A stretch of 64,000 nucleotides of DNA from a virus, in IMG/VR virus record IMGVR_UViG_3300028920_000037, positions 62,001 through 126,000 of that record. One strand, written 5' to 3'. The notes under the pieces were generated by a model. That model made no database searches, was not told where the DNA came from, and saw only the letters and a list, made by a program, of their open reading frames with translations. This document shows, piece by piece, positions 31,793 through 39,813 of this stretch (within the stretch, counting starts at the first letter, position 1; each line of letters starts with the position of its first letter). A program made the position numbers and the translations under genes.

Positions 31793-33707
31793 CGCCTCTA
31801 CACGGCACACATCTGCAAACGCGATCGCCCGCGAGCTTGGAACGTCTGCATATAAGGTGCGAAGGGTCCTGAGCGATAATAACGTAACGCTTAAGCAGCA
31901 CATCGATCCAAACGCGATTCCAGAACACGAACATGAGCATGTTGTTGAACTACTTCGTGGTGGTATGTCGCGTGTTGACGTTGCAAAGAGGTTCAATTCG
32001 ACCATCAATGCCGTCAAAAAGGTACAAGATACCACGGGGTTTCGCAAACGTGCCGTAAGTCAGCCCAAGCGTTCCAATCACCTCGACGGCAAAGAACGCC
32101 AGATTATTGTGATGTATGAGTCTGGTTGTTCCGTCAATGAGATCGTCACCGCGCTTACAACGACAAAGACGTTTTTGAGACACAAGTTTCAAGAGCTTGG
32201 CATTATGCCATCGGAACGTCGAAAAAGAAAGGCCTTGACGAAGGCGGAGATGCTGGAATGTATCTCCCTTCGTTTGACCACCAAGGAGTCAATCAAAAGG
32301 TTGAAGACTACTCCAGCGGTGTTTCGCAAGTTCAGAAAGAAGTACGAGTTGTCATTTAGATACGATCTTGCGCCTAAGGGCGAGGACTTAGATCGTCTTA
32401 TTGCGTTGTTCAAACTTGGTAAAACTGCGCATGAAATTGCTGTTGAGATTTCATCGACTCCATCCTTGGTTACACGAGCCGCACGTCAGCAAGGATTGAT
32501 TTTTCGTGATCGTGTCAAGCAGAGGAAGATCATTCCAGAACATAGGATCAAAGATTTTAAACGCTTGTTCGAACGTGGGGATACAAAGCAACAGCTCGCA
32601 ACCACGTTTAAAACGACGACATATGTTGTCAATGCGACTGTTGCCCACATTGGACTGTCATTTGATGCTCGTGATGTACAGATTGCGCGTAACAACGCAG
32701 TTGAGCGCATAAACACGTTCGAACATTTAAACGTCATTGATGCGTCAGCATACAGGACGATGTACGGCCTCGACATACACGTTGAGTGTCTCAAATGTGG
32801 CCATAAATGGTGGGACTGCTACAATACGCTTCGAAATGGATTCTGTAGAGGGTGTTCTGTTAGGAGCAAACCGGAACTGGAAATATCACAGTTCATCGAT
32901 TCGATCGAAGGTATCTCTGTCGTTCGAAACACTCGAACGATCATTTCACCGCTCGAACTCGATGTCTATGTACCTGAACTTAAGCTTGCTGTTGAGTTCA
33001 ACGGGATATACTGGCATTCTGAAAAGGCAGGTACACCAAATAACTACCACGATCAAAAGATGCGTCGATGTCTAGAAAAAGGCATCATGCTTCTGCAATT
33101 TTTTGAAGATGAATGGTGGCACAAGCGTAACATTGTTGAAAGCATGATTATGCATCGTTTGGGGCGCTCAACGCGACGCGTGTTTGCAAGAAAGACCAGT
33201 GTAGTTGAAGTTCATAGCAAACAAAGGCAGGAGTTTTTTGCTCGAAATCACATAGATGGAGACGTCCCAGCAACAAAGGCGTGGGGGCTTGAATTAGATG
33301 GTGAACTCGTATCTGTGATCAGCGTGCGGCAGCCAAAACACAAGAAATACAATAACGCGATTGAAATCGCACGTTTTGCGTCAGTGTTGGGAACCGTCGT
33401 ACCCGGTGCGCTCGGCAGGTTGATGGTGCGTGTTTGTGAATTTTCTAATGACATGAACATTTCACAGATTGTTACATATGTCGATCTACGCCACGGTACA
33501 GGTAGGGGATACGAAGGCGTTGGATTTAGGCTCGATCATCTGACACCACCCAGATTTTGGTGGACAGACTTCAAACAACGCTATGATAGGTTCAAGTTCA
33601 AGGCAGACAAGGAGAATAATCTGACGCAGGAACAGGTCGCTAAGACCGCTGGAGTATGGCGAATTTTTGGTTGTTCGAATGCTTTGTATATCATGGATGT
33701 GCGCTAG
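31743..33707 (+). CDS. Homing endonuclease with HTH repeats and Vsr/EDxHD-like nuclease domain
   Basis: 654 residues inserted in the first dnaE break. The N-terminal 300 residues carry at least five helix-turn-helix-like repeats (e.g. SANAIARELGTSAYKVRRVL; MSRVDVAKRFNSTINAVKKV). Zn pair CLKCGHKW and CRGC follow, then the nuclease pattern RTIISPLELDVYVPELKL, VEFNGIYWHSE, CLEKGIMLLQFFEDEW. A C-terminal domain (ATKAWGLELDGELVSVISVRQ) resembles those of other phage enzymes of this type. Start overlaps dnaE out of frame; lower GC than dnaE. Probably mobile and self-spreading. Confidence 0.85.
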   Translation: MMKLTTIGSELTQKVLDASTRHTSANAIARELGTSAYKVRRVLSDNNVTLKQHIDPNAIPEHEHEHVVELLRGGMSRVDVAKRFNSTINAVKKVQDTTGFRKRAVSQPKRSNHLDGKERQIIVMYESGCSVNEIVTALTTTKTFLRHKFQELGIMPSERRKRKALTKAEMLECISLRLTTKESIKRLKTTPAVFRKFRKKYELSFRYDLAPKGEDLDRLIALFKLGKTAHEIAVEISSTPSLVTRAARQQGLIFRDRVKQRKIIPEHRIKDFKRLFERGDTKQQLATTFKTTTYVVNATVAHIGLSFDARDVQIARNNAVERINTFEHLNVIDASAYRTMYGLDIHVECLKCGHKWWDCYNTLRNGFCRGCSVRSKPELEISQFIDSIEGISVVRNTRTIISPLELDVYVPELKLAVEFNGIYWHSEKAGTPNNYHDQKMRRCLEKGIMLLQFFEDEWWHKRNIVESMIMHRLGRSTRRVFARKTSVVEVHSKQRQEFFARNHIDGDVPATKAWGLELDGELVSVISVRQPKHKKYNNAIEIARFASVLGTVVPGALGRLMVRVCEFSNDMNISQIVTYVDLRHGTGRGYEGVGFRLDHLTPPRFWWTDFKQRYDRFKFKADKENNLTQEQVAKTAGVWRIFGCSNALYIMDVR

Positions 33708-33750
33708 TTAAAATAACACTGTGTGATATACCCCCAATCAGGAACGTTTG

Positions 33751-34407
33751 ATGATCATACCGAGTGGAAAGAAGCACGTTGTCTGGGCACGTATAGCAAA
33801 GACGGGTTCTATGTCAACAGAAAGAACGCTCACTGCATTGGGTGTGTTTATGCCACTGCGAAACGTGCTTCGTCGCCGAGAGGCGTACAAACCAAACAAG
33901 CACATCCTTGTCGTTGATGACCTTGGAAAGCTAGCTGACGTCGGCGTGAACGTTGACGATTGCTTCATCTTTACGATCGTTCGATCGCCTTACTCACGTG
34001 CGATGTCAGCGTGGTGTGGACACACCTTCTTCAAGGAAAAGAACAGGGACAACTTTGCCGACTGCATCAGGAACCCTCCCCAGCGTCCAGACAAGGGCTA
34101 CAGAGAGCTTGGGAACAAGAAGGAAAAGGCTATCGAGGGCGCATGGAGACATTTCACAAAAACGATGTCGCAGTCGACGTCAATAGACGGTGCCTTACGC
34201 GTTGACAGGATCATCAAGCTCGAGGACTACAAGAACGGGCTGACTGCGGTGCTCGAAGAGCTAGGATTCAAGAAGATCAAGTTCTTCAAGGAGAACAAGA
34301 GTCGCTTTCGCAAGAAGCGTGACCTGAAGCCGGAAGAGATCAGGCTCATCAATGCAAACTATTCTGAAGACTTCGACAATTTCAAATACGAAAAGAAAGA
34401 GGGCTGA
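33751..34407 (+). CDS. Sulfotransferase-family protein
   Basis: About 218 residues. 5'-phosphosulfate-binding-like ARIAKTGSMSTERTL (residues 13-27) and 3'-phosphate-binding-like TIVRSPYSRAMSAWCG (about 78-93) match the two PAPS-binding motifs of carbohydrate sulfotransferases. An RVDRIIKLEDYKNGL segment typical of the family follows. ATG 33751 follows AGGAACG; TTG 33748 is an alternative. Acceptor unknown. Placed between the first endonuclease and the second dnaE piece, so it may have been carried in with the insertion. Confidence 0.75.
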   Translation: MIIPSGKKHVVWARIAKTGSMSTERTLTALGVFMPLRNVLRRREAYKPNKHILVVDDLGKLADVGVNVDDCFIFTIVRSPYSRAMSAWCGHTFFKEKNRDNFADCIRNPPQRPDKGYRELGNKKEKAIEGAWRHFTKTMSQSTSIDGALRVDRIIKLEDYKNGLTAVLEELGFKKIKFFKENKSRFRKKRDLKPEEIRLINANYSEDFDNFKYEKKEG

Positions 34408-34582
34408 CTGCATTGTACCCGGTGACATCGTCGGCGATGAAGATGTCACCGTTGGTCCTCGCTTGTTCCTTGTGCTTTCAGTCGTGCCACGTATGTGGAT
34501 GATCGATTTTACCGTGTTGAACCCTTTGGGTGGAACGCAGATATGCTGTTCAACGCCTTACAAAGGACACAAAGTCCTTTAG
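34352..34582 (+). CDS. Small hypothetical protein
   Basis: 76 residues from an ATG within the sulfotransferase gene. The part after the sulfotransferase stop looks coding (VPGDIVGDEDVTVGPRLFLVLSVV), a beta-barrel-like pattern, so the true start may be a rare codon near 34410. Ends inside a hairpin. Low confidence in the N-terminus. Confidence 0.4.
   Translation: MQTILKTSTISNTKRKRADCIVPGDIVGDEDVTVGPRLFLVLSVVPRMWMIDFTVLNPLGGTQICCSTPYKGHKVL
34562..34580 (+). terminator. Hairpin upstream of the second dnaE piece
   Basis: AAAGGAC, loop ACAAA, GTCCTTT. Probably ends the insertion-associated transcript before the new promoter at 34663. Confidence 0.45.
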
Positions 34583-34662
34583 GGACTTACCCAACATTCC
34601 AGTTGCATACAACGCAACGCCTCAGCTGCTCAGTGGAACGTACATTACTGAAGATTAACACA

Positions 34663-34691
34663 GTGTAGATCGTGCCGTCGTATTGTAGGAT
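34663..34691 (+). promoter_or_regulatory. Leaderless promoter of the second dnaE piece
   Basis: GTGTAG (34663-34668), 17 nt, TAGGAT (34686-34691), 6 nt, ATG at 34698. It shows that the second polymerase piece is a separately expressed gene. Confidence 0.75.
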
Positions 34692-34697
34692 AAACAC

Positions 34698-35624
34698 ATG
34701 GCTCTAGTAAAAGCTGTCAGGACGAGTACGCCCGACTTTCCTGAGATCCAGACGTTCTACAACGAACACCTTCATCCAGATGTGATCGACTTTGAAGACC
34801 AAGACGTCTACAAGTATGTTTTTCACGGCGGACGTTGGGCTGGCATCTTTCAGGCAACACAGAGGCCGACACAGAACTTCTTCGTCCAGTGCAAGCCGAC
34901 GACCGTAACAGACCTTGCAGCGATCACATCAATCTGGCGTCCGGGTCCACTCGCCGGCAAGATGCACGAGCTGTACGTCGATGCAAAGTTCAACAAACCG
35001 TACGATTGGGGACATCCACTCCTGAACGAGACACTGGCAGATACGTACGGTCTCTTGATCTTTCAGGAGCAGATCATGCTCCTTGCAAACAAGGTTGCTG
35101 GGTATGACATGGCCCAATGTGACCAGGTCCGCCGCGCAATCCTAAAGCGCTCTCTCGCGACAGGTGAAGCAGCAAAAAAGGAGGCAGCTGAGCTCGAGGA
35201 GAGCTTTACGGACGGCTGCGTGAAGAACGGTGTGCCCCTCACCGTTGCAAAGAAGCTCTATCAAAACATCCTTGCTTGGGGTGGGTACGGTTTCAATAAA
35301 AGTCTGTGTAGAGAGGATATGGTGATAGTTAATAACTATGAAACCAAACAACTCGATCAAGTTATTCCTGGCGACCAAGTCCTTACCCGAGACGAAGAGA
35401 GCGGACAAAACGTTTATACAGAGGTGCAAGAAGTCCATGACCATGGTACGCTTGAGCTCGTGGAGGTTGAACTAGACACAGGAGAAACGATCAGGTGTAC
35501 GTTGGATCACAAGTTCAGGACGAAGGAGACGGGAGAGATGCTTCCTCTATGGTTGATAGCGAAGCAGCAGTACAGCATCGTTGTAGACGATGCGGCAAAG
35601 AATTCAAATCAGATATCTGGCTGA
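34698..35624 (+). CDS. dnaE: DNA polymerase III alpha, middle piece fused to N-terminal half of a split intein
   Basis: 308 residues. Extein: FYNEHLHPDVIDFEDQDVYK, WAGIFQATQ, WRPGPLAGKM and TYGLLIFQEQIM are fingers-region DnaE motifs; it ends at GGYGFNK. The intein N-half then starts SLCREDMVIV (block A), with IPGDQVLTRD and block B ETIRCTLDHKFRT (TxxH). Joining after GFNK to SHATGYAM in the 36780 gene rebuilds the conserved DnaE GFNKSHA motif exactly, so intein residue 1 is Ser rather than the usual Cys. The last about 25 residues overlap, out of frame, with an endonuclease gene. Confidence 0.9.
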   Translation: MALVKAVRTSTPDFPEIQTFYNEHLHPDVIDFEDQDVYKYVFHGGRWAGIFQATQRPTQNFFVQCKPTTVTDLAAITSIWRPGPLAGKMHELYVDAKFNKPYDWGHPLLNETLADTYGLLIFQEQIMLLANKVAGYDMAQCDQVRRAILKRSLATGEAAKKEAAELEESFTDGCVKNGVPLTVAKKLYQNILAWGGYGFNKSLCREDMVIVNNYETKQLDQVIPGDQVLTRDEESGQNVYTEVQEVHDHGTLELVEVELDTGETIRCTLDHKFRTKETGEMLPLWLIAKQQYSIVVDDAAKNSNQISG

Positions 35625-36607
35625 ACAAACACGAAGCCAGGTGCAATGAACCCATCTACCTTCCTGAGGAAGAAGGAAAGAAGTGGGTTGCTTGCAAAAT
35701 CTGTGGTCACAAAGGCGTTCGCATTGGTAAACACCTGAAATCTGCGCACGGGCTGACGACCAAAGAATACACAGCACAATTCCCAGATGCTTTGACGTCA
35801 GCGCTCGATGAAATTCAGAAGATGAGTGAGGCGTGCAACTGGATTGATCGTGCCAAAGAAAACGGCGACGATCTCAGCGAGTATCGTCAACGAATGGGTG
35901 CTGCAGTTTCTCAGTCGATCATGTCAAATCCAGAAGAGCGAGCTCGTCGCTCGGTCCAGATGGCCGTGAACAACCAAACACCTGAAGCTCGTGAAAAGTC
36001 ACGTGTTACCGCAAAGAAGACATCTCAGCGTCAAGATATACTTGATCAACGTACACATAATCTTGCAAATTGGCGTGAAAAACATCCTGATGATTTTGCA
36101 AAGTGTACAAACGCGATGTTACAAACTAGTGTTTCATCACCAGAGCTTGAGTTGTTTTACATTATTGATGTTTTATCCTCAATGAAAGTTATTTGTTGTG
36201 ATGTGAAACGTCAACAAAGGATTCAAGATGTTAGTTTTACAGCAAGTAAAACACATATGTTTTGTGTTGACATTACCTGCATTTTTCAAAACGTATGTGT
36301 TCATATTGAGATTGATGGTATCCATCATTTTCAACAAATTGCAAGTTTTGATCTCAACAAACGACAACGACGTGATCAAGAATTTGAAAACTGGATCAAT
36401 GCTCGAAATGATGTGATGCTTGTTCGATTGTCATACGATACGTGGGAAACACGTCGCTGGCAAGAAAACAAAGAAAAGATGAGTAGGACATTTTTCTCCC
36501 AACCTGCTCTCGAGGCCCTCTTCAGCCTTCTCAAGAATCCTAAACCTGGCGTCCACTGTATCGGCCAGGCATACGGTGAAAGGAACCTGCTGTGTGGAAG
36601 CCAATAA
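35555..36607 (+). CDS. Free-standing endonuclease inside the split-intein locus
   Basis: About 350 residues from ATG 35555 (the frame is open from 35495). N-terminal C2H2-like finger CRRCGKEFKSDIWLNKHEARC split across residues 12-32, second finger CKICGHKGVRIGKHLKSAHG with a LTTKEYTAQFP tail, NUMOD-like helices, and a C-terminal nuclease-like domain: CVHIEIDGIHHFQQ and RNDVMLVRLSYDTWE. The arrangement (split intein halves with an endonuclease ORF between) matches the fractured-gene loci described for phage split inteins. Strongly AT-rich in its 3' half. Confidence 0.8.
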   Translation, partial: DSEAAVQHRCRRCGKEFKSDIWLNKHEARCNEPIYLPEEEGKKWVACKICGHKGVRIGKHLKSAHGLTTKEYTAQFPDALTSALDEIQKMSEACNWIDRAKENGDDLSEYRQRMGAAVSQSIMSNPEERARRSVQMAVNNQTPEAREKSRVTAKKTSQRQDILDQRTHNLANWREKHPDDFAKCTNAMLQTSVSSPELELFYIIDVLSSMKVICCDVKRQQRIQDVSFTASKTHMFCVDITCIFQNVCVHIEIDGIHHFQQIASFDLNKRQRRDQEFENWINARNDVMLVRLSYDTWETRRWQENKEKMSRTFFSQPALEALFSLLKNPKPGVHCIGQAYGERNLLCGSQ

Positions 36608-36810
36608 GCTCAATTCCTAGGAAAAAGTGTTTCGTTTTAACGCGACGGATGCACATCATTACAGTAATTCCAGATGCTGACGGTTCATGGTGCATTCCAA
36701 CATCGTCGGGGTGGGAAGAGGTTTCAATTGAAAACGATCTTGCTTGGTCACCGTTTCCTGATATGGAAGAATTTGCATCATGCCTGAGCCTGTTGACAAA
36801 GAACAGTTGA
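36592..36810 (+). CDS. Small protein resembling the DUF551 fold
   Basis: 72 residues from GTG. WKPISSIPRKKCFVLTRRMHI, then GSWCIPTSSGW and WSPFPDMEEF: the W-x-x-I...P / W...P.P pattern of short phage DUF551-like proteins. Located between the endonuclease and the C-terminal intein gene and overlapping the latter's start by 31 bp. Function unknown. Confidence 0.5.
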   Translation: MWKPISSIPRKKCFVLTRRMHIITVIPDADGSWCIPTSSGWEEVSIENDLAWSPFPDMEEFASCLSLLTKNS

Positions 36811-38108
36811 AGACATTCCTTGGCGCCCTCGGCGAGGCGATCGCAAAGGGTGATTTTCCTGATTCTGACATTGTGAATGACACGTCGTTGTCAGAGGAAG
36901 AATTTGAACGTATTCTAAAAGAACGTGTTGCGGCGAGGTACAACAGACCCCGCAAGAAGCTAACGATTGAAGAGATCGAACTTGCGGTTTTAAAAGGTCC
37001 ACAGCCTACAGGTAGGATCGTTTCGATCAGAGAGGTCGGCGAGCATCCTACCCGAGACCTATCTGTGGCGCATCCAGATCATCAGTTCTACCTTGCAAAC
37101 GGCGTGTTAACAAGCAACAGCCATGCCACGGGATACGCGATGATCTCGTACCAGTGTGCCTACCTCATGACGTATTACGAGGCGGAATGGCTGTGTTCAT
37201 ACCTCGAATCGATGAGCGGGAACGAGAACTCTCGCGCAAAGGCATTCGCGGAGGTCAGGTCACTCGGATACAACATCGTTCCGATCGACATCAATTCGGC
37301 ACGTGTAGGGTGGACAAGCATTCTCGGAAAGAAGTTCATGCCCTCGTTCACAACGTGCAAGGGAGTAGGTGCCGCTGCTGTCCAGGAGATCGTCGAGGCT
37401 CGCCCGTACGAGAAGTTCGAAGATGTTCTCTGGGACGACGAAGGAAATTGGCGTCACAGCAAGTTCAACAAGAGGGCGTTCGAGGCGTTGGTAAATATCG
37501 GAGCGTTTGCGAGCCTCGACTGTGTAGGTGAAGGTAAGCTCTTTGAATCGTACGCCCAGATGCACTGGGTTCTGTTTGGTTCTCACACGGCGAAGGTCAA
37601 GAAGAAGCGCAAAGGCGCTGAGGTCGAAGTGGAGAAGAAGTTCGACCATTTTGCCTGGATCAAACGTAATCCAACAATGGATCCTCACGAAGGTCGTAGG
37701 AACTTCTACGAGCTCATCAGGATGTCAAGCGGACAGATCGAACCTTGGACGCGGAGGGAGTGGGCTCTGAAGAACATCGAGCACTTCGGCTCACTCGACG
37801 TTCGAAGCCTCGTGGAGCCAAGCGTCCTTGAAGTCTTTGAAGAGAAGGGTCTACGTTCAATCGATGAGTACGAGGACGAGGACGTCTACTGGTTTTGCAT
37901 TGTCAAGGTCGAAAAGAAGACAACACGGAACGGTAAGAAGTACCTCCTGTTGTACGCCCAAGGACCTGCAGGGAAGGTCTTCAGGATATACGCCTGGGGG
38001 TGGAACGGAAAGCGTATAGTTGACCTCTACGCGGTCTGTTTTGCCGAACTTAAGAAGTCGGACTTTGGGTTCGCAACGAGCATGTACAAGCTGCGTGAGC
38101 TTGAGTAG
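36780..38108 (+). CDS. dnaE: C-terminal half of split intein fused to DNA polymerase III alpha C-terminal piece
   Basis: 442 residues. Residues 1-76 are an extra helical region with no known match. The C-intein follows: GRIVSIREVGEHPTRDLSV then HQFYLANGVLTSN, ending in the required Asn with Ser as +1. The penultimate residue is Ser, not the usual His. The extein SHATGYAMISYQCAYLMTYY continues DnaE through helix-hairpin-helix (CKGVGAAAVQEI) to an OB-like domain (WFCIVKVEKKTTRNGKKYLLL). Trans-splicing with the 34698 product would give the fingers and C-terminal part of the polymerase. Confidence 0.9.
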   Translation: MPEPVDKEQLKTFLGALGEAIAKGDFPDSDIVNDTSLSEEEFERILKERVAARYNRPRKKLTIEEIELAVLKGPQPTGRIVSIREVGEHPTRDLSVAHPDHQFYLANGVLTSNSHATGYAMISYQCAYLMTYYEAEWLCSYLESMSGNENSRAKAFAEVRSLGYNIVPIDINSARVGWTSILGKKFMPSFTTCKGVGAAAVQEIVEARPYEKFEDVLWDDEGNWRHSKFNKRAFEALVNIGAFASLDCVGEGKLFESYAQMHWVLFGSHTAKVKKKRKGAEVEVEKKFDHFAWIKRNPTMDPHEGRRNFYELIRMSSGQIEPWTRREWALKNIEHFGSLDVRSLVEPSVLEVFEEKGLRSIDEYEDEDVYWFCIVKVEKKTTRNGKKYLLLYAQGPAGKVFRIYAWGWNGKRIVDLYAVCFAELKKSDFGFATSMYKLRELE

Positions 38109-38127
38109 GACGATACTTAACTCTGCC

Positions 38128-38373
38128 ATGGCAGACAAGAAGATCGTTAGGCTGACAGAAGGTCAGCTTCGCAACATCATCCGCAAGGTCCTCAATGAGG
38201 ACATCGTACAGTCGAACGACATCATTGACACGATCGATACGATCGAGGATACTGATACGCTCGTTGCAATCAACGACAAGATCAAAGCGAGGTATGGGTA
38301 CCTCATGCGCCTCTCACGTTCGCAGCGCCAAACGTCTCGCAAGCCTCCCCCTCCGCCTCAAAGGCGACGTTGA
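38128..38373 (+). CDS. Small protein with N-terminal LRxIIR leader
   Basis: 81 residues from ATG 38128. Starts with KKIVRLTEGQLRNIIRKVLNEDI, the leader-like basic helix, followed by an acidic Asp/Ile/Thr stretch and a Pro/Arg-rich tail. Probably a packaged or scaffold-like late protein; inferred only from the leader. Confidence 0.6.
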   Translation: MADKKIVRLTEGQLRNIIRKVLNEDIVQSNDIIDTIDTIEDTDTLVAINDKIKARYGYLMRLSRSQRQTSRKPPPPPQRRR

Positions 38374-38672
38374 GCAGGCGGACACGTCAGCACCTGCTTG
38401 ACTTCCTGGCGTTTGGACTACCAGGAGTTTTACTCCTGGGTCTGGATGGATACCTTTGGGTTGCGACGAACGCCGATGTCAACGGTCTTGTTGGGACGCT
38501 CATCTGTTCTTTGGCGTCCATTGGCATCTACTGCCTTGTTCTGCGTCACAGTTTGCAGTGGCGCATATTTAGGCATCATGCAGACAACGATCGGAAAGAT
38601 CAGAGGGCTCGTCAGAAAGACGCTGATACTGACAGAGATGAGAGGTCCAACAGGAAACCTCCGCCGCGTTAG
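38370..38672 (+). CDS. Small membrane protein
   Basis: 100 residues from TTG overlapping the upstream stop (TTGA). Two hydrophobic segments (FLAFGLPGVLLLGLDGYLWVA; LVGTLICSLASIGIYCLVL) predict a membrane hairpin. The charged tail (HHADNDRKDQRARQKDADTD) overlaps, in another frame, the next gene's start. Function unknown; holin-like topology. Confidence 0.5.
   Translation: MSRRTRQHLLDFLAFGLPGVLLLGLDGYLWVATNADVNGLVGTLICSLASIGIYCLVLRHSLQWRIFRHHADNDRKDQRARQKDADTDRDERSNRKPPPR
38564..38572 (+). promoter_or_regulatory. CATATTTAGG late-promoter-like variant
   Basis: Variant of CTATTTAGA; ATG at 38578 follows after 5 nt. Confidence 0.35.
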
Positions 38673-38967
38673 GAGCGGCGGCCAGCGGCACAAGATCGGA
38701 AAGATTGAAGATGAGAACAGGGAGGTTTCGTTCGCTGAAGCCGAGATGTTGTTTCCAGGTTCGACGAACGCATGGGCAGAGATCGTTCCAGAGCTGTTCC
38801 CACAGTTCCCGTTTGACGATCCGTTCTCCATTAAGAGGAATTCCGTTTTCTTCAAGGAAGGAGACGGGTTAACGGTCGCGTTTGCTGACCACCCACAGTT
38901 CAATCTCGCTACGTGGGATCCAACCAGAGAAGATTGGATCGAAAACGAGCTCGCCGGCACGGGCTGA
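38578..38967 (+). CDS. Putative virion protein with N-terminal leader helix
   Basis: 129 residues from the ATG at 38578; the longer frame from 38398 is translated mostly from the previous gene. Begins QTTIGKIRGLVRKTLILTEM, the recurring leader pattern. The remainder is a compact domain with EAEMLFPGSTNAWAEIVPEL, PFSIKRNSVFF and WDPTREDWIEN. No known family. A stable hairpin follows. Confidence 0.65.
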   Translation: MQTTIGKIRGLVRKTLILTEMRGPTGNLRRVRSGGQRHKIGKIEDENREVSFAEAEMLFPGSTNAWAEIVPELFPQFPFDDPFSIKRNSVFFKEGDGLTVAFADHPQFNLATWDPTREDWIENELAGTG

Positions 38968-38975
38968 TGCAAACC

Positions 38976-39001
38976 ACGTCCACTTATTGTAAAGTGGACG
39001 T
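38976..39001 (+). terminator. Perfect 10-bp hairpin
   Basis: ACGTCCACTT, loop ATTGTA, AAGTGGACGT, directly after the gene ending at 38967. The right arm touches the ATG at 39002. Confidence 0.65.
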
Positions 39002-39094
39002 ATGGGCTTCTTTAAGAGATGGTTCGGCTACGTGCGAGTCGAGCTGTTTAAATGCGCTGGCGTCGTAACTCTTTGGAATGATGCACCGGGGTGA
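39002..39094 (+). CDS. Possible 30-residue peptide
   Basis: ATG 39002 has a TAAAGT box 6 nt upstream, within the hairpin. Peptide GFFKRWFGYVRVELFKCAGV is amphipathic and could be membrane-associated. Too short to assign. Confidence 0.3.
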   Translation: MGFFKRWFGYVRVELFKCAGVVTLWNDAPG

Positions 39095-39101
39095 CCACTC
39101 A

Positions 39102-39254
39102 ATGAAACCATTTGATGGAACATCGTGGTCGCTGCACCTCGGTGTCTATCTGTCGTTCTGGGTATGGGGAAGAGCTGACGATGCCATCGAGTATGATGGC
39201 ATCGTAATTCCAAATTGGGGCTTCGGTCCCCTGTTCCTCTTCAATTACTACTGA
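39102..39254 (+). CDS. Small aromatic-rich protein
   Basis: 50 residues from ATG 39102 (an ATG at 39078 is in frame). A GGGGTG site lies 8 nt upstream. WSLHLGVYLSFWVWGRADDA and IPNWGFGPLFLFNYY are strongly hydrophobic and aromatic. The stop overlaps the next start (TGATG). Membrane association is likely; function unknown. Confidence 0.5.
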   Translation: MKPFDGTSWSLHLGVYLSFWVWGRADDAIEYDGIVIPNWGFGPLFLFNYY

Positions 39255-39811
39255 TGGAACAAATGCCAAAGACACGTCAACACATCATCTGCTTCGTCGG
39301 TCCTGATATGACCGGCAAGACAAACATCTCTCGTGAGCTTTCGCGTAGGACGAGCATCCCGCGGTTCAAGGCGTCATCCGAACACATGACGTTCACCGAT
39401 GAACAGGATCGTTTCCTTACTCAGCTTCGCGTTGCGGACGTCAGGCAGCTCGACCTCCTGCAGCAGGTCGGATTTTCGATGATCATGGACCGTGGTTGGC
39501 CGTGTGAATACGTGTATGCGAAGTTCTTCGATAGGACAACTGACATCGAACAGCTTCGTTCGAACGATAGGAGCTACGCAGCGCTCGGAGCACAGGTCGT
39601 CTTCTGTTATCACGATGATTATAATGGATTCCGTGACGATCTCAATCCAAAAATCGGTCCCGCTGAACTGAGGCGACTACACGACCTGTATGAAGAATTC
39701 TTTGAGCTAACTAGGTGTCCAGTAGTGCGGCTATGTGTGGATGACCTGAACCTCGATCGTCAGATGCGCGATCTAAGGGATGGGCTTCACATCGAACTTG
39801 TAAGGAAGTGA
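39254..39811 (+). CDS. P-loop nucleoside/nucleotide kinase
   Basis: About 185 residues. P-loop IICFVGPDMTGKTNISREL at residues 10-28, a central MIMDRGWPCEYVYAKF segment (DR-x-x-E) typical of deoxynucleoside and thymidylate kinases, and a C-terminal LHDLYEEFFEL helix. Could act on a modified dNMP or a salvage nucleoside; substrate not deducible. Starts in a TGATG overlap rather than at the upstream frame start 39215. Confidence 0.75.
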   Translation: MEQMPKTRQHIICFVGPDMTGKTNISRELSRRTSIPRFKASSEHMTFTDEQDRFLTQLRVADVRQLDLLQQVGFSMIMDRGWPCEYVYAKFFDRTTDIEQLRSNDRSYAALGAQVVFCYHDDYNGFRDDLNPKIGPAELRRLHDLYEEFFELTRCPVVRLCVDDLNLDRQMRDLRDGLHIELVRK

Positions 39812-39813
39812 TC

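Noticed and set aside
31640-34760. A second split intein at the first dnaE break
   Set aside because: No block A or B, no terminal Asn and no C-intein before the second piece were found.
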